The notes under the pieces are model-generated. The model did no database searches. It was not told where the DNA came from and worked only from the letters and a program-made list of their open reading frames with translations. A DNA stretch of 64,000 nt from contig JAJEKV010000387.1 of the NCBI GenBank assembly GCA_021234155.1, positions 62,001-126,000 on the forward strand, in the 5' to 3' direction. A program made the position numbers and the translations under genes. The DNA comes from Isoetes taiwanensis (taxonomy: Eukaryota; Streptophyta; Lycopodiopsida; Isoetales; Isoetaceae). Below, piece by piece: positions 1-14,187 of this stretch (within the stretch, counting starts at the first letter, position 1; each line of letters begins with the position of its first letter).

Positions 1-1186
1 CCATTAGTATTTTTCTGATCACATCCTTCTTGAGTCTTTTTGGGGTTGGATTTAGGCAAATCAGAGCTGACTTGCTTACATCCCTTGCATACTCCCCCAC
101 CATGAAGTCTCAAACCACAGATATTGCAAGGGCTTGGGAGACCTTGCCAATTTACCCTTAAGCATTTCTGTTCCCCAAAAAAGTCTTGGTATTGGACTGA
201 GGATGGGATCGGGTTTAAGATATTCAGTTGGATCCAAACCTTTGGTGCCCTTTCAGGGACTGATTCCCATCCAATGTATTCTCCAATTGAGGAGAATAAC
301 CTCCTAAAAATGTCCTCATGCCAATAGATTGGACTGAGGCCTTGTACAGAACAAGAGGCCAGGTGGTAGAGTTCATTGAGGTTTTGTGGGTCAAATTTCG
401 CCTTCCACTTCTGAAAATAGAACTGGGTATTGGCTTTAAAGATGTTCCTTGTTAAAGGAGGAGTTGAACAGATTGTTCATTTCCACATTCAACTACAAAG
501 AAAGGAAAATCAAGGCAATACATTCCTGTTACCTCAATGTTCCTGCTTATTTTGTAAATTTCATTCCTTAGCAGACTGAGCTTCACCCCCTCGTGCCTTA
601 TACACCCGATTACTGCCTTGGTTTCAAGCTGTTTAAGTCTATCAGAGACAAAAACATGTTGGAGGGAAGGGATACCTTTGAATTCATGACTACTTCTCCT
701 CTTGATCTTGTCGAGTTGGGCCCTCTGCTCTGCATTTATCTCGTCCAAAATCGGCTGCACCAAATGGGACTGCATTTGAATAGCTGGGATCGAACGTGAC
801 CTCGTCATCCGGCTTCCTTCCGCCATGCTCGGAATCAGCCAATCTCCACAGGTAAAGTAGGTATTTTTACTATTGTCAAGATTTTTTATCCCCTTTTCAG
901 TCATACAACGTACCATTTCAATCATCTGGATCCTATTCTAACGTGACATCTGCCTGAAAAACATCATCATCTGACTCTCCATGTCCTTGTCACTGCCCTC
1001 TGTTCCAACTTTCCCCTGTCCCCCTGTTTCCTGTCCATCAACTGTTACTTTCTCAACCAAATCCCGATTTCCAATACTCGTATTTCCCAATTGGCCATCT
1101 GTTGGCCCCACAACTGTTTTGCATATCCTGTCTCCTTACCTTTTCCACGGTCGTCTCACCAAGCGCCTAACCTAGCGCCATACCAA
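1..1186 (-). mobile_element. LINE ORF1 remnant with CCHC zinc knuckle (element B)
   Basis: Minus-strand coding remnant that runs off the left edge of the window. It reads in one frame from about 1150 to 452, with one in-frame TAG near 937, then shifts frame near 455-470 and stays open to base 1. The last part ends in a C-x2-C-x4-H-x4-C zinc knuckle (CNICGLRLHGGGVC), preceded by a stretch resembling DUF4283-type plant LINE or retroelement ORF1 proteins. Family knowledge: such ORF1 proteins bind nucleic acid and accompany plant LINE ORF2. The stop and frameshift show that it is dead. It abuts the endonuclease fragment of element A at about 1190 in the same orientation, so it may have inserted into A. 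The DUF4283 assignment is from sequence feel; the zinc knuckle is directly visible. Confidence 0.6.
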
Positions 1187-1194
1187 AATTATAT

Positions 1195-3903
<2,709 letters not shown>

Positions 3904-3968
3904 CCACCACATGAGAGCCAGAGACCATGAGAGATAATGCAGAGATAAAATGAGAGGAGAGATTAATG

Positions 3969-3993
3969 CGAGAGTCCACTTAGTGGACTCTCG
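3969..3993. repeat. Perfect 12-bp palindrome with 1-nt spacer
   Basis: CGAGAGTCCACT, a single T, then its exact reverse complement. It lies in the subterminal region at the left of the Harbinger element, where transposase-binding or structural sites are often found; any role is inference. Confidence 0.9.
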
Positions 3994-4455
3994 TGATTTA
4001 GAATTAAGGTTAGGGCGTTTCCATCAATTAATGAGCCGTTAAGCCCAACGCCAAAAAAATTATGGGGATCGTTTTTTGGAGGCCGGAAATTTCGACCTTA
4101 ATTCCGCCTCTGTTTCTAGGTGGGCGGGCTCAAGAATCAGATCCCAATTCCTTCTCTCCTAGCGGAGCATTAAGCCAATTCTCAATCCGTAAGCATTTCT
4201 TGAATTACTTTACTTCAATTAGTTCATTGCTTTGGTGATAGGCATTTTCTTAGCATCTAATATATTGAAATAGCGGAACACAAATTGTCTCAAGAACATG
4301 ACAAAGGCAACCCGGATCCTCCATGCCCATTGCTAAGAAGCCTTTCATTCCCCGAGGGCGAGAAATTGGTTCCTAGAAGAACTAAAAAGGATATTTGGAT
4401 GGGTTTTCCCAATCTGTGGCCATTGAGATAAATTCTGAACCTGCACGGGCTTCCA

Positions 4456-5464
4456 ATGGCATTGCACGGGGAAAGAAGAGGGATCAGCAGGAAGATGGAT
4501 TGCGTGAGGTTCAATCTGAACCCCTTAGTTGTGCACGATAGCAATTCTGTTGCTATGAACCCGGCCAAGAAAAGGAAAACTCCGGTTGATTGGTCGGACA
4601 ATGCAATCTCCACCATGCTTGCTTTGATGAAGGAGTACAAGGTTCACAATAATGGTAGTATTAATCTTTCTTCAGGGCAATGGAGAGAGATTATGTTGAA
4701 ATTACAACCCACAGTTCATGGGCTTGAAGATTTGAGACAGTTGAGGAACAAGTGGGATAAATTGCAGATCAAATTCAGGGATGAAAAAGAGGCATCCGAG
4801 AGAACTGGATCAGAACCATCTACCTGGCCTTGGTTAGAAGCTATGGAAGATCTGAAACATGGAGTTACTAATGAGAGAGACATTCCAGGTGCAGGGGATG
4901 ATGGGGAATTTGGGGCCGAGGCATTCCAGGATGCTGATATGTTTCCAAATACCTACATTCTATGAGACAATTGGAACAAATGCTTCATTTGTGGAAGAAG
5001 AATTTGTAAACGTTCAAGATGATAACCCTGTGTCCCCTGTTGCAAATGAAGCAAATGGTAGCAAAGACAATTCAAGTGCACAAGAAAAAAATTCTGGCAA
5101 AGATACTCCAAGTGCTTTCAATCCTTCAGACACAAGTCCTCGGTCTGCTGCATGTAATCAGCCAGGGGTTAGTGGTAAGCCAACAACTAAAAAGAGATCT
5201 CGGGTTCATATTGATGAAGAAATTGCAGCAGGGATATCAAACATGGCTACCAGCTTTGGTGAAAATGAAAAAAGGAAATTAGATTTCATGAAGGAGGAAT
5301 CTGTTAAAAAACATGAACTGATCAGGGAATTGGAGTCCATGAGGTCTGCCAATACTTTGAAAATTGCCCAATCAATGGCTACAATGACAGAAAGCATTTG
5401 TCAAATGACCAAAGACACGCTTCTGGAAATTGCTAAGTTGGCTGCATCGAAACAGACAAATTAG
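4456..5464 (+). pseudogene. Harbinger ORF1: Myb/SANT-like DNA-binding protein, frameshifted
   Basis: The first frame (4456-4965, 169 codons) carries a trihelix/Myb-SANT-like domain: DWSDNAISTMLALMKEYK, then W-R-E-I and LRQLRNKWDKLQIKFRDEK, then TWPWLEAME at about residues 35-130. It stops at 4963. The sequence then continues in the +1 frame (FYETIGTNASF onward) to TAG at 5464 with a Ser/Asn-rich linker, a KKRSR basic patch and a helical tail rich in Lys, Glu and Met. A single-base slip near 4955 explains this; a 41-nt GT...AG segment at 4888-4928 does not restore frame. In PIF/Harbinger elements this protein binds transposon ends and helps import the transposase. The start at 4456 is the first ATG; ATG at 4555 (MNPAKKRK) is equally possible. 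Confidence 0.8.
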
Positions 5465-5753
5465 TATGCAATCTAGAGGTATGGACCTTTGTCCTGCACT
5501 GTCATTTTCAATTTTTTTATTCTCTGGTTCAGTTTATGGAAGTTAGTTAAAAGAGTATGTTCTGTTCGGGTTCAGTATGATTGGAACATACCTTTCTAAG
5601 TGGTTTGGGGATCTCAATTGGAATTAAAATGAGCGTGAAGTAATATTTCTGATCTTGACTAGTATGAAATTATAATACCATAAAGGTTTCGTACAAAGTC
5701 TCTTCAAATTCCATTATGCATGTCTCGTTTCTCGCGCTAGAATCTTTATTGTT

Positions 5754-6302
5754 TTGGGCTCGAAGATGGCAAGGCGCAAGGTCTTGGTCCGGCGCCATTT
5801 CCCTGTGTACTCTTCTTCGAGCTCTTCTGATATGGCGGTAGCAGCAAGTAGTGCTTCCAGCAGCATGACAGTGGAGTCCAACGAAATTTTGGAGCTGCAG
5901 CACAAGAGTTTCCATGCCTCTGTTAGCCAAAGAGTTATTCTTGGCTACATGGCTATGGAAGAGGTTTTTGTGGAAGCGGAGTTGATTGCATTGGCTGAGC
6001 AAGCCCCCTTTCGCCAGAGAGCACATGTTGAGCTTGTGCACGTCAAGCATCATGGTAGATGGTGCCTTTGGGAGGTCCGGATTCCTTCAGTTGCATGTGA
6101 GAACTGCCCTGCTGCTTTGAAGAACCTTTTTTTGTCTCAGGAACTCAGCCTCTTCAGGAACTCAGCCTCTTTTTTTTTTTACTTCAGCGCCTTTTTTTCC
6201 GTTTGTGGTTTAGTTCAAAGTTCTGAAAGATTGTATGATACTGAATCGGCCATATGCCTTATTTTGGACTCAGACCATGATGAAATGGTCTTATTTTTGT
6301 AA
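5754..6302 (+). CDS. Hypothetical ORF inside the Harbinger element
   Basis: Open frame of 182 codons between ORF1 and the transposase. It begins with basic residues (KMARRKVLVRRHFP), then a long Ser run, then a helical acidic stretch. I recognise no family. The opposite strand is open too (5670-6053). The last 40 codons run through T-rich low-complexity sequence and a 16-bp direct duplication (AGGAACTCAGCCTCTT, near 6138 and 6154), which argues against that part being coding. It may be a chance ORF or a remnant first exon. Confidence 0.2.
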   Translation: MGSKMARRKVLVRRHFPVYSSSSSSDMAVAASSASSSMTVESNEILELQHKSFHASVSQRVILGYMAMEEVFVEAELIALAEQAPFRQRAHVELVHVKHHGRWCLWEVRIPSVACENCPAALKNLFLSQELSLFRNSASFFFYFSAFFSVCGLVQSSERLYDTESAICLILDSDHDEMVLFL

Positions 6303-6724
6303 ATCATTGAAATGTGAATACAGGTTTCGGATTTCCACAGATATTCTTCAGTTGTGTTTATTCTGCATTTTCACTAACCCATTTTTCGTAAATGCTGTTG
6401 TTACAGGTTAAGTGGAGGAGGTTCTTGGAGTTTTGGATTCTTTAGTTTGTAGTTTATTAGCATTTCATGGACCACAAAGATTTCTGTGGCTACTCTATTT
6501 TCCCATATTTGTTCATGTAACAGACCTGAGTTTTTGGAAATAAAAGCAGCTCATCATCTTCTACACTTGTCTATTATCCTGTTCATTTTGTTTTTCATTG
6601 TCTTATTCATTATCTTCTTCTTAATCTTCTCATTTCAATCAGATGCAAACTTTGTGCTGTATATGTTCATTTACTAAAAGGAAACATGGAATATTAAGTA
6701 CTGTACTTGTACCGCTCAGATCAT

Positions 6725-6925
6725 TTTCATTGTGCAAACATTGTTTCATTGTGCAAACATTATTTTTCGTCTGCAAACCTCCTTTAAACTCTGCAAACAT
6801 TCTTTAAAGTCTGCAAACAATCTCTTAAGATACAAACATTGTTTTACTTTTGCTATACCTAGGTGAAGTGCACAAAATACTTAGGTGTTGCACATTGTTT
6901 CTTTGTGCAAACATTGTTTCAATTC
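6725..6925. repeat. Degenerate TGCAAACATT repeats
   Basis: Seven or eight spaced copies of a motif close to (G/C)TGCAAACATTNTTT, about 20-25 nt apart, in AT-rich DNA between the two Harbinger genes. Subterminal or interior motif arrays can bind transposases, but no function is shown. Confidence 0.6.
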
Positions 6926-7027
6926 ACTGATTCCATGAAAGTTCATGTGCATATTTCTGCTCCACAAATGGCAGAATACATTCAATTAATGGGAACAACT
7001 CAAACAAGATGAGGTGTGTGGAATGAA

Positions 7028-8309
7028 TCAAACTAAATTTCTACCATCTCTATTCTGAAAAATTACATGTCTTATCAAATCCCCTTCCTTCTTCAATTTC
7101 TTATTCATGTCCTCTGTCTCATAGTAGGCAACATCTGGCAATTCTGGTTCTAAGGGCAGCATTTCCATATCCAGGTCTTCCATTATGCAGAAATTCCACA
7201 ACACACAGGCAGCATGAATAATCTTGGCTGCCCTACCAACATGAATAGGCAGAGCTTTCAAAATTCTGAATTTTTCTTTCACTATACCAAAACCATTCTC
7301 AACACAAACCCTGCCCTTGCAAATCCTCTTATTGAACTTGCCAGAAGCACCCGTGCCAATCTGGAAAAACCTTAATCAAAAACCTTCTGCTTGGATAAGC
7401 CGAATCCCCCAAAAGCATTGGAGGTATACTAACTGTTACATCTGCATCCAGTAATTCCCCTCTCCTGTTAATATTCTTTCCTGTCATTTGAACAATAGGC
7501 TCCTGCAAAATCTGTTTTGATGCTAGTCTCTTGTACAATAAGCTCTTCTTAAACTGATTGGAATCATGCACAGAACCTGTTCTACTAACACATACATTGA
7601 CAAATATTCGAGAGTGTGTTACTACACCTTGCATGAGGCAGGAATGTCTCTTGTGTCTGCTATAGTAATCATCCCCTTTGTCTTTTCTCCATGGCTTTCT
7701 GTACAGAAATATGTGAGAACCATCAACAGCACCAAAAATATTAGGCAGACCTGTGGCATATTCAAATTCATGTATGATATCAAGTAGTCTTTGACCTGAG
7801 GGTAAGGCAACAAACCTTTTGTAGAGCATGGTCTTTGATGCTAAAATTAAAGTCACTTTCTTGGTGTATTTCTGGACTGTGGCCTTTCCAACATAAAATC
7901 TTTGGCCGACATGCAATGGCATCTCTCCATGAGCAAGAAAATAAAGTACCATGGCTACTGCTTTCCTGGGATCTACAGGGGGCCTAACTTTCTGACCCGG
8001 CCTGATCAGGTATGGCACAATCAGTCCAACCAATTTTTCAAATGACCTTCTCTTCATTCTGTAGAACTGATGCCACATATCATCTTCAAATGAGGGAAGG
8101 CAATTCCAGGCATGATTGTCAATATTATCCCATTGTGTGGTCTGCCTCGGACAAACCCAAAATCTTCTCGGTGGTCTTCTTAGTCGAGAGGTTGCAGCCA
8201 AGAGCAATATTGAACATACACATTGAAGACTAGTGTTGTCTTCTTCGAACTCTTCTTCCTCGACTATTGCCATAGGATCTTTCGGTTCGTTCTCTTGAAT
8301 GAGATCCAA
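7028..8309 (-). pseudogene. HARBI1-like DDE transposase, single frameshift
   Basis: Transposase/nuclease of the PIF/Harbinger superfamily. The first frame (8309-7329) has a helix-turn-helix region (HVGQRFYVGKATVQKYTKKV), then the first catalytic Asp in FGAVDGSHI, the second in TGSVHDSNQF, and GDSAYPSRRFL. Near 7365 a one-base slip moves the frame: the continuation, GTGASGKFNKRICKGRVC then VENGFGIVKEKFRILKAL (7282-7360), carries the catalytic Glu and ends at 7028. As written, translation stops at 7329 before that Glu, so this copy should be inactive unless the base is a sequencing error. Two other DDE residues and the Glu are all preserved, so the inactivation looks recent. The family cuts and pastes DNA with its Myb-like partner (ORF1 at 4456). 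Confidence 0.88.
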
Positions 8310-8726
8310 GCGTAACTTCGCAATGCTAAACCTAGCAAAATAGCCCTTAGAAGCATTGCAATCATACCTAATATTACCGGATCCATGCTTGAAAGACGCT
8401 TATAGGCTAAGATTTCGTGGCCTCAAGGTGTCGGGGATGGATTTTTTCGTGAGATTTCAATGGAAATGGGGACGCGGGAAGACGAAGCTCGAAATATCCC
8501 ATATCCGCCATTTTGAAGATCGATTGAGGAAAGAAATATCCCATATGGGATGGATCACGGGAGACAAATAGGAGGGAAAAATTCGGTGGGGAGGGAGAAA
8601 CAGCTCGAAATCCCGGCACAAGTTAAGGCCCGAGAGAAGCTCATCTCCCATCTTCTCTCGGCCTATACCAGATAAAATTGTCTCTCCAGATAGCGAGAGA
8701 ATTTTTTTTTTTATCATGTGGCCAAC

Positions 8727-8820
8727 CCGAGAGAGAGGGAGGGAGGGAGGGAGGGAGGGAGGGAGGGGGAGGGGAGGGGAGGGGAGGTGGAGGTGGAGGT
8801 GGAGGTGAAGTGAAGTGAAG
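8727..8820. repeat. Compound purine microsatellite
   Basis: GA, then GGGA, GGGGA, GTGGAG and GTGAA units in succession. Immediately right of the proposed Harbinger right end. G-rich on plus, so possibly quadruplex-prone. Confidence 0.95.
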
Positions 8821-9123
8821 TTTTATATTTTGTCTGTCGGAAACGTTTTGCAGTTGAATACTTGTGTTTTTCAACCTCTGTCTAGCTGGCATTGAGTCAA
8901 AGATTTGGATTCATACAATACAGAACTAGCAAAACTATGACAATTAACAACGAATAGCAATTTAAAAAAAAAATTGTGTTTCGCTCTACAGAAACCACCA
9001 TGAATTTACTTCAAGCAAAGGGACTACATTCTCACGTGTTTATATTTAAATCACTGATTGTCGTACATTCTATATGGTAACATGCACATTAACACATTAA
9101 GCATTGGTAGTTTTTTTTTCCCC

Positions 9124-9476
9124 CTACAATTGTTTCGCCCACATGCTTCTCGCAACATCATTGGTGCACTCAATTATTTGCAGAAGATGATGTAATCGAG
9201 TTAGCTCCCCACACATTTTGTTAACAATCATAGATAATTTAAGCACTTCATTAGACATTTTATCTAATTCAGTTGTTAGCTCTCTAATTGCATGTCCAAT
9301 TTCTTTGATGTGCTTGGCACCGCACACAACCTATGGGATGTTATATGTAGTGCAATCTGATTTCGGCTTCTTTTTTTAATTTTCTTATTGACTGCAAACA
9401 TTCTTGTTCTCTTTCTCTTCATTGGCATCTCATCCAATGCTGGTTGCACTGTTTGAATGTTTGAACATTCACCCAC
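9124..9476 (-). CDS. Hypothetical protein fragment, basic N part and coiled-coil C part
   Basis: Two overlapping minus-strand frames: 9476-9276 (basic, with MKRKRTRMFAVNKKIKKRSR) and 9327-9124 (helical, IGHAIRELTTELDKMSNEVLKL). They could be joined by an intron ending at the CCCATAG acceptor near 9330, or by a frameshift. A nuclear-localisation-like basic patch followed by a helical tail resembles C-terminal halves of Myb/SANT proteins from Harbinger elements, but no Myb domain is seen. Family not recognised. Confidence 0.3.
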
Positions 9477-9844
9477 ATCTTCACTACCATCGAATGGTGT
9501 GCTTTTAACTTTCTTCTAAGGTTGTTCTTCTATTATTCTACAAAGCAATAGAAAATGAGATCTTTAGAATATCTAAAGTGCAATGGACATGCATACATAT
9601 CTCACCACATGTATTCATAAAGATCCATATTTATTTTTATTTATATAAGCTCTTACCATTTCAATATTCAACCTTGCAATATACTAACATCGGTACAAAG
9701 AACAATTATATAACTCAAGTTCTTCTTAACCCTATATTAACCATGTCCCCATACGCAACGTGGCAATTGGCATTGCCGATACTGACTTATATATGTTCCA
9801 TACTCGGTAACTCTACTAAATAGGCTCATAACAATATGTACACA

Positions 9845-10258
9845 TTATCGTCTACGATATTCTCCTCTATTAAAAACTTCGATTGTCACATCATTTGCCA
9901 AGATCAAAGTCCCGCGCATTTCAAGGAAAAAAATCACTGCATAAGCCCGTAACATTGTGAATCGCCTCTCCTGAAATCTTAATAACAACAAGTGGTGAGG
10001 ATCCATATTTCCATCTGTTATGGCTTCGTCAAGTAAGTAACTAGAATTTGTAATTCTAATGTTATTCATATCTTCCTCCTTGAGCGACACAATTGAAAAT
10101 AAATTATCGTTTCCAATGTATTTAAGAAATGCCACTGTTTGTCTGCTCCTCCTTGCACCAAAAACCAATGCGTACATGAGCAAGAACTCGTGACCTCCAA
10201 CTGTAGTCATACCCAAACTCTGGAGTACAGCTAGTGTCAACTCTACTGCCCCGTCCAT
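9845..10258 (-). CDS. Hypothetical protein
   Basis: Open frame of 137 codons starting MDGAVELTLAVLQSLGM and ending NRGEYRRR. It has mixed composition with several Leu-rich helices (RRFTMLRAYAVIFFLEMRG), so it looks more protein-like than its AT-rich surroundings. I do not recognise it. It lies upstream, in reading sense, of the 9476-9124 frames and may be an exon of the same old gene or element. Confidence 0.3.
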   Translation of the reverse strand: MDGAVELTLAVLQSLGMTTVGGHEFLLMYALVFGARRSRQTVAFLKYIGNDNLFSIVSLKEEDMNNIRITNSSYLLDEAITDGNMDPHHLLLLRFQERRFTMLRAYAVIFFLEMRGTLILANDVTIEVFNRGEYRRR

Positions 10259-10379
10259 TTATAGTACATAATATATTCGATTGTAGCTCAATAAAAACCA
10301 CTTAGATAATGAAAAGAATTAGCCCCCACTTTACGTATATCGAATTTGAACATATGGCATGTCAATGTATCTATTAAAG

Positions 10380-10975
10380 CCTTAAATATAGGCTAAGTAC
10401 TATGTCAAATGTTAACACCAAGTAAAAGTCAAATGTTCCAAAGCCTACTTAACCATTTTTTAATTTATCAAAGTCTTAAATAAAGTCTAAGGAGAATGTT
10501 GAGCGTCAACACCAAATATGTTCGGAAGTCTATTTATTCATTTGTTGCACTTTCTCTATAACTTTACACGTGGACTTGGAAAGGAATTTGGATTAATTCA
10601 ACGAATGTATCATTCAAGTCTTAGTTGATTGTAGTTGAATTGTAGTCGAATATAGGCAAAAGACCATGTTTCATGCTAGCATTAAGTAAAAGCCGAATAT
10701 TTTGAACTTTATACAAAGGACCGCTTTGTCCAGGTCTGACTAAGGAGCATCTTGAGTTTTAACACCAAATACGTGTCGAAGCCTACTTGATCATCTTTCA
10801 AACTTTTTCTATAGTGGATCTAGGGTCATGTTACTATCACGATTAATTCAATGAATGTATCCATTCAAACCTTAGTCGAATGTAGCTAAACTGTAGTCAA
10901 ATATAGGCAAAGGACCATGTTGAATGTTAACACTAAGTAAAAGCCGGATATTCCAAAAACCTCTTTCTCAGTTGG
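10380..10975. repeat. Diverged tandem repeat, period about 250-264 bp
   Basis: About 2.3 copies. The marker GATTAATTCAACGAATGTAT is at 10591 and, slightly changed, at 10841; TATAGGC(A/T)AA recurs at 10387, 10651 and 10902, each followed by (AC)CATGTT...TAACACCAAGTAAAAG. No ORF. Origin unknown. Confidence 0.75.
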
Positions 10976-12120
10976 AATGATTTCTCAATATGGCCTCTAT
11001 AATCGGCCCCCTCTATCTTGGAGGAAGAGACGCCATATTGCTCAAATTCATGGATTCCAACACATTTGTCCAACGTTGGTTGCCAAAGTTGGGCGGCTGA
11101 TGCTTTAAAATCTATAAAGCACCAAGAGCCTTAAAAGACGGTGACAAAAAGATCTTTATTTATGCAGCAATCTTCTTACTTAAAGGGTCTACAGGTGGAA
11201 GAGGAGCCTATAGGCCTAAAACAGGCTCCTAATCATTGCCAAATGCCTTCCTTCTTCAACTTGGACATTTGAAATGCAAGCAGATCCAAATCTATTATTA
11301 TCAATTCCAAAATGGTACTTGTGGCAACGTGGTTCTTCTAACAGACAAAAGGAAAACTCAAAGCAAAGCATTCAAATCACCAATTTAGGGTTGATGCTCT
11401 ACTTCTTAAATGCAACAGAATAATAGATTCATTTGTGTTGTACATTCTTGGACTGCTGCGCAAATTTCAACTTGGAGTCAAGTAAGTCTAGCTTCACATC
11501 TCTCTAAAGCAGGGCTTTAGTTACATAACCACGAACAGCATACTATGTTGCTTTATGCACCACTCATAACGAATATGATTTCAGAACAATGTCAGTGAAT
11601 TTCAAAGCCTTTTGCTCTTTATTAAGGACATTAAGTGGCATCCATTTACCAAGTAGGATACTTTAAGATGCATTATTTTCCAACAACGTTACATTTATAA
11701 ATTAGATGACATGCCATGAAAACGCATATTACTGTTTGATGCCATCTTTAAGGACATTTACATTCTCCTAGCCCCTAACTCTAGTAGCCTTATATATAAC
11801 CCAATCCATGATTCCATCAGCATTAACACTCATTAATTATTGAATCGTAATCATTCTTATTACATCTTGAACATTCTTATCTCGTCACACAGCTGTCATT
11901 GTAAAGCAAAGCAAACTGTAATCAGGTCTTTTCATTTCTTTTCACAAACGAACATGCTTCGAACATCTTAGATTCGTCATGGCCGTCTCTGAGATTTCAG
12001 CCATCATCAACAGCCAGACGTCTAGTTATCTGAGGTTTTGACCCAAAACATGGCAAGTAAATACTAAATTAGATTGCGGCGCAAAAATATTAGAATAGAA
12101 TAGAAAAACAACAAACCTGA
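10976..12120. other. Intergenic, no gene seen
   Basis: AT-rich DNA without a credible ORF, RNA gene or element end. Probably old decayed repeat. Confidence 0.5.
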
Positions 12121-12137
12121 TTATATATGTAGTAATA

Positions 12138-13000
12138 TATGGACACTATGTACTAGTTTATCTGGACATTGGAGGATCATATTCTAAGTACAAATGCCAT
12201 TGGTGTGAGCACCCTAAATATGTGTACTAATAATGTTTATACACATTGTTAAAGTTCAGTAGTGATTTATCTGGATAGTCTAGTGTTTTATCTGGCCACT
12301 ATGAAGCAATTTATATGGACACTGAAGGATTCTAGACTAATGTAGTGGTTTTTTTGGACACTTTGAAGTGGTCTATCTAGACACTGAAGGATTATACATT
12401 AAGTACAAATACCGCTGTTATGAATACCCTAAGTATGTGTACCAATAGCATTTATATGCATTGTTGAAGTACACTAGCTGTTATTGCGGACACACTCTAG
12501 TGGTCTATCTGGACACTATGTAGTGGTTTATCTGGACATTGGAGGATCATACTTTAAGTACAAATGCCATTGGTATGAACACCTTGAGTATGTGTACTAA
12601 TAGTATTTATACACATTATTGAAGTTCAATAGTGGTTTAACTGGACACACTCTAGTGTTTTATCTGGACACTATATAGTGGTTTCCTTGGACATTAGAAG
12701 ATTATACTTTAAGTACAAATAACATTGATATGAACATCCTTGGTATGTATACCAATAGTATTTATAAACATTGTTGAAGTTCACTAGTGGTTTATCTGGA
12801 CACACTCTAGTGGTTTATCTGGACACTTTGAAGTGGTTTATCTCCACACACACTGGTGGTTTATCCGGATATATGTGGTTTATACCTGAAGTATTTATAC
12901 ACAAGCTTGAAGTGTTATGCAGTGGTTTATCTGAACATACGTTGGTGGTTTATCCCGACATACGTTGGTGGTTTATCTGGACAGTTGTGGTTGACTCGAC
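12138..13000. repeat. Higher-order tandem repeat built on TAGTGGTTTATCTGGACAC
   Basis: A roughly 20-bp unit (TAGTGGTTTATCTGGACAC) recurs throughout. Over the first 600 bp it is nested in a longer unit that also contains GGAGGATCATACTTTAAGTA and GTGTACTAATAGTATTTATA. The landmark (G/A)GAGGAT(C/T)AT falls at 12171, 12386, 12541 and 12696, giving spacings of 215, 155 and 155 bp. The right third (12780-13000) is nearly pure short unit. It has no long reading frame conserved across units. Confidence 0.85.
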
Positions 13001-13887
13001 CACTTAGTGGTCTACCCATGGTGCTTTTTCAGATCGAACTACTAAGTGGTTCAGAATATATAACCAGTTTTCCTAACATGAAGTAGAATATTTTCCTGCA
13101 ACTTGCCACTGCCACTTGGCTGAACTATTTTTTGTTCATTTGCAATACAGAAATGAATATTGGATTATGAATCAAGAAGCAGAGGTCAATCAAGGATAGG
13201 AACTCTATTGCTTCAATCAATTATCGAGGGGTATGCTTCATCTGCATTCTTCAATCAATGCAATGGTTCTATGCCATTCCAAAATGTTCCTATCCCAAGC
13301 TTGACGGATTTTCTTTAACGCTATGGATACCACATAACAGAGAAAAAAGTGGTTAATAGAAAAAAAAAATACTATGGAAACAAAAATACAAATGACTACG
13401 CCTCAGGCGCAGTCAAAATGCAGCAATGAGAGTAGGTGTTCTCAGTGACTAGTAGATGTCGTGATGGAAACAAAAGATGAATAGACCCAGTGCGATCTGC
13501 GGGATGGTATTTGAAAAAGAAGAAGGAAAATGAAATCCTAAATTACAGACTTAAATTTTTCTTACCCTGGCATACAAGCATCCAGTAGAATAGAATTTCC
13601 TCCATAGCATCCCTTGCTACCTCGAAGCCCTTTTCTTGATGGCCCCTTAATCCTAGGCATTGGGGGGAGGAGGAGGATGGGGGGTGGGGGAGACTACGGA
13701 TGTTCTACCTTTTGCAGGTATATGCCTACCAAGTTGGGATGAATCCACTAATGTTCTCTCTCTCCTCTATTCCACCAGAATTGTGTGCGACAGTACCCTC
13801 TAATGCAATAGCAAAGATAAATTACAATTCCTGGTATAAAAGAGAGGGCAATAAACGGAGGCACTTACATTAGGTAACAGATATAAT

Positions 13888-14187
13888 CTAGGATTTTGAA
13901 GGAGATATAGGCATCAAATCCTCCATGCTGGCTTCTCCAACATCGGGCATGGTAGAAAAGTCCGGCATGGGAGAGATTGGCAGCTGGGACCATTCTGCAT
14001 TTCCCTTTGGCTTCACAAGTTCCCATTGTAAAGTCAGGGTCAGGGTGGAGGTGAGTACAACAAGCTTCAACCTTGGGGTATCTTCCTGCAATGAATCATC
14101 ATCTTGCACTTGGATATAAGTCTCTCCCGATCTCTCCCATCTCCTCGCTTCTGTTTCACGTTTTCCTTCCTCCTCCCTTTCGGACAT
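13888..14187 (-). CDS. Hypothetical exon or ORF
   Basis: Minus-strand ORF of 99 codons, acidic and basic in turn (MSEREEEGKRETEARRWER at the start, PDVGEASMEDLMPISPSKS at the end). Composition and Ser-Pro motifs look like a genuine protein tail, and TTCATTGCAG near 14095 could be a splice acceptor, making the C-terminal part a last exon. No family recognised and no upstream exon found. Confidence 0.3.
   Translation of the reverse strand: MSEREEEGKRETEARRWERSGETYIQVQDDDSLQEDTPRLKLVVLTSTLTLTLQWELVKPKGNAEWSQLPISPMPDFSTMPDVGEASMEDLMPISPSKS

Noticed and set aside
4888-4928. A 41-nt GTGCAG...TTCCAG segment as an intron in Harbinger ORF1
   Set aside because: Far too short for a plant intron, and removing it does not bring the two ORF1 frames together.
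8641-8892. Proline/serine-rich minus ORF
   Set aside because: Artefact of the purine-rich microsatellite.
12771-13086. Overlapping plus ORFs rich in Gly-Leu-Ser and Trp-Trp-Phe
   Set aside because: Both are readings of the TAGTGGTTTATCTGGACAC minisatellite.
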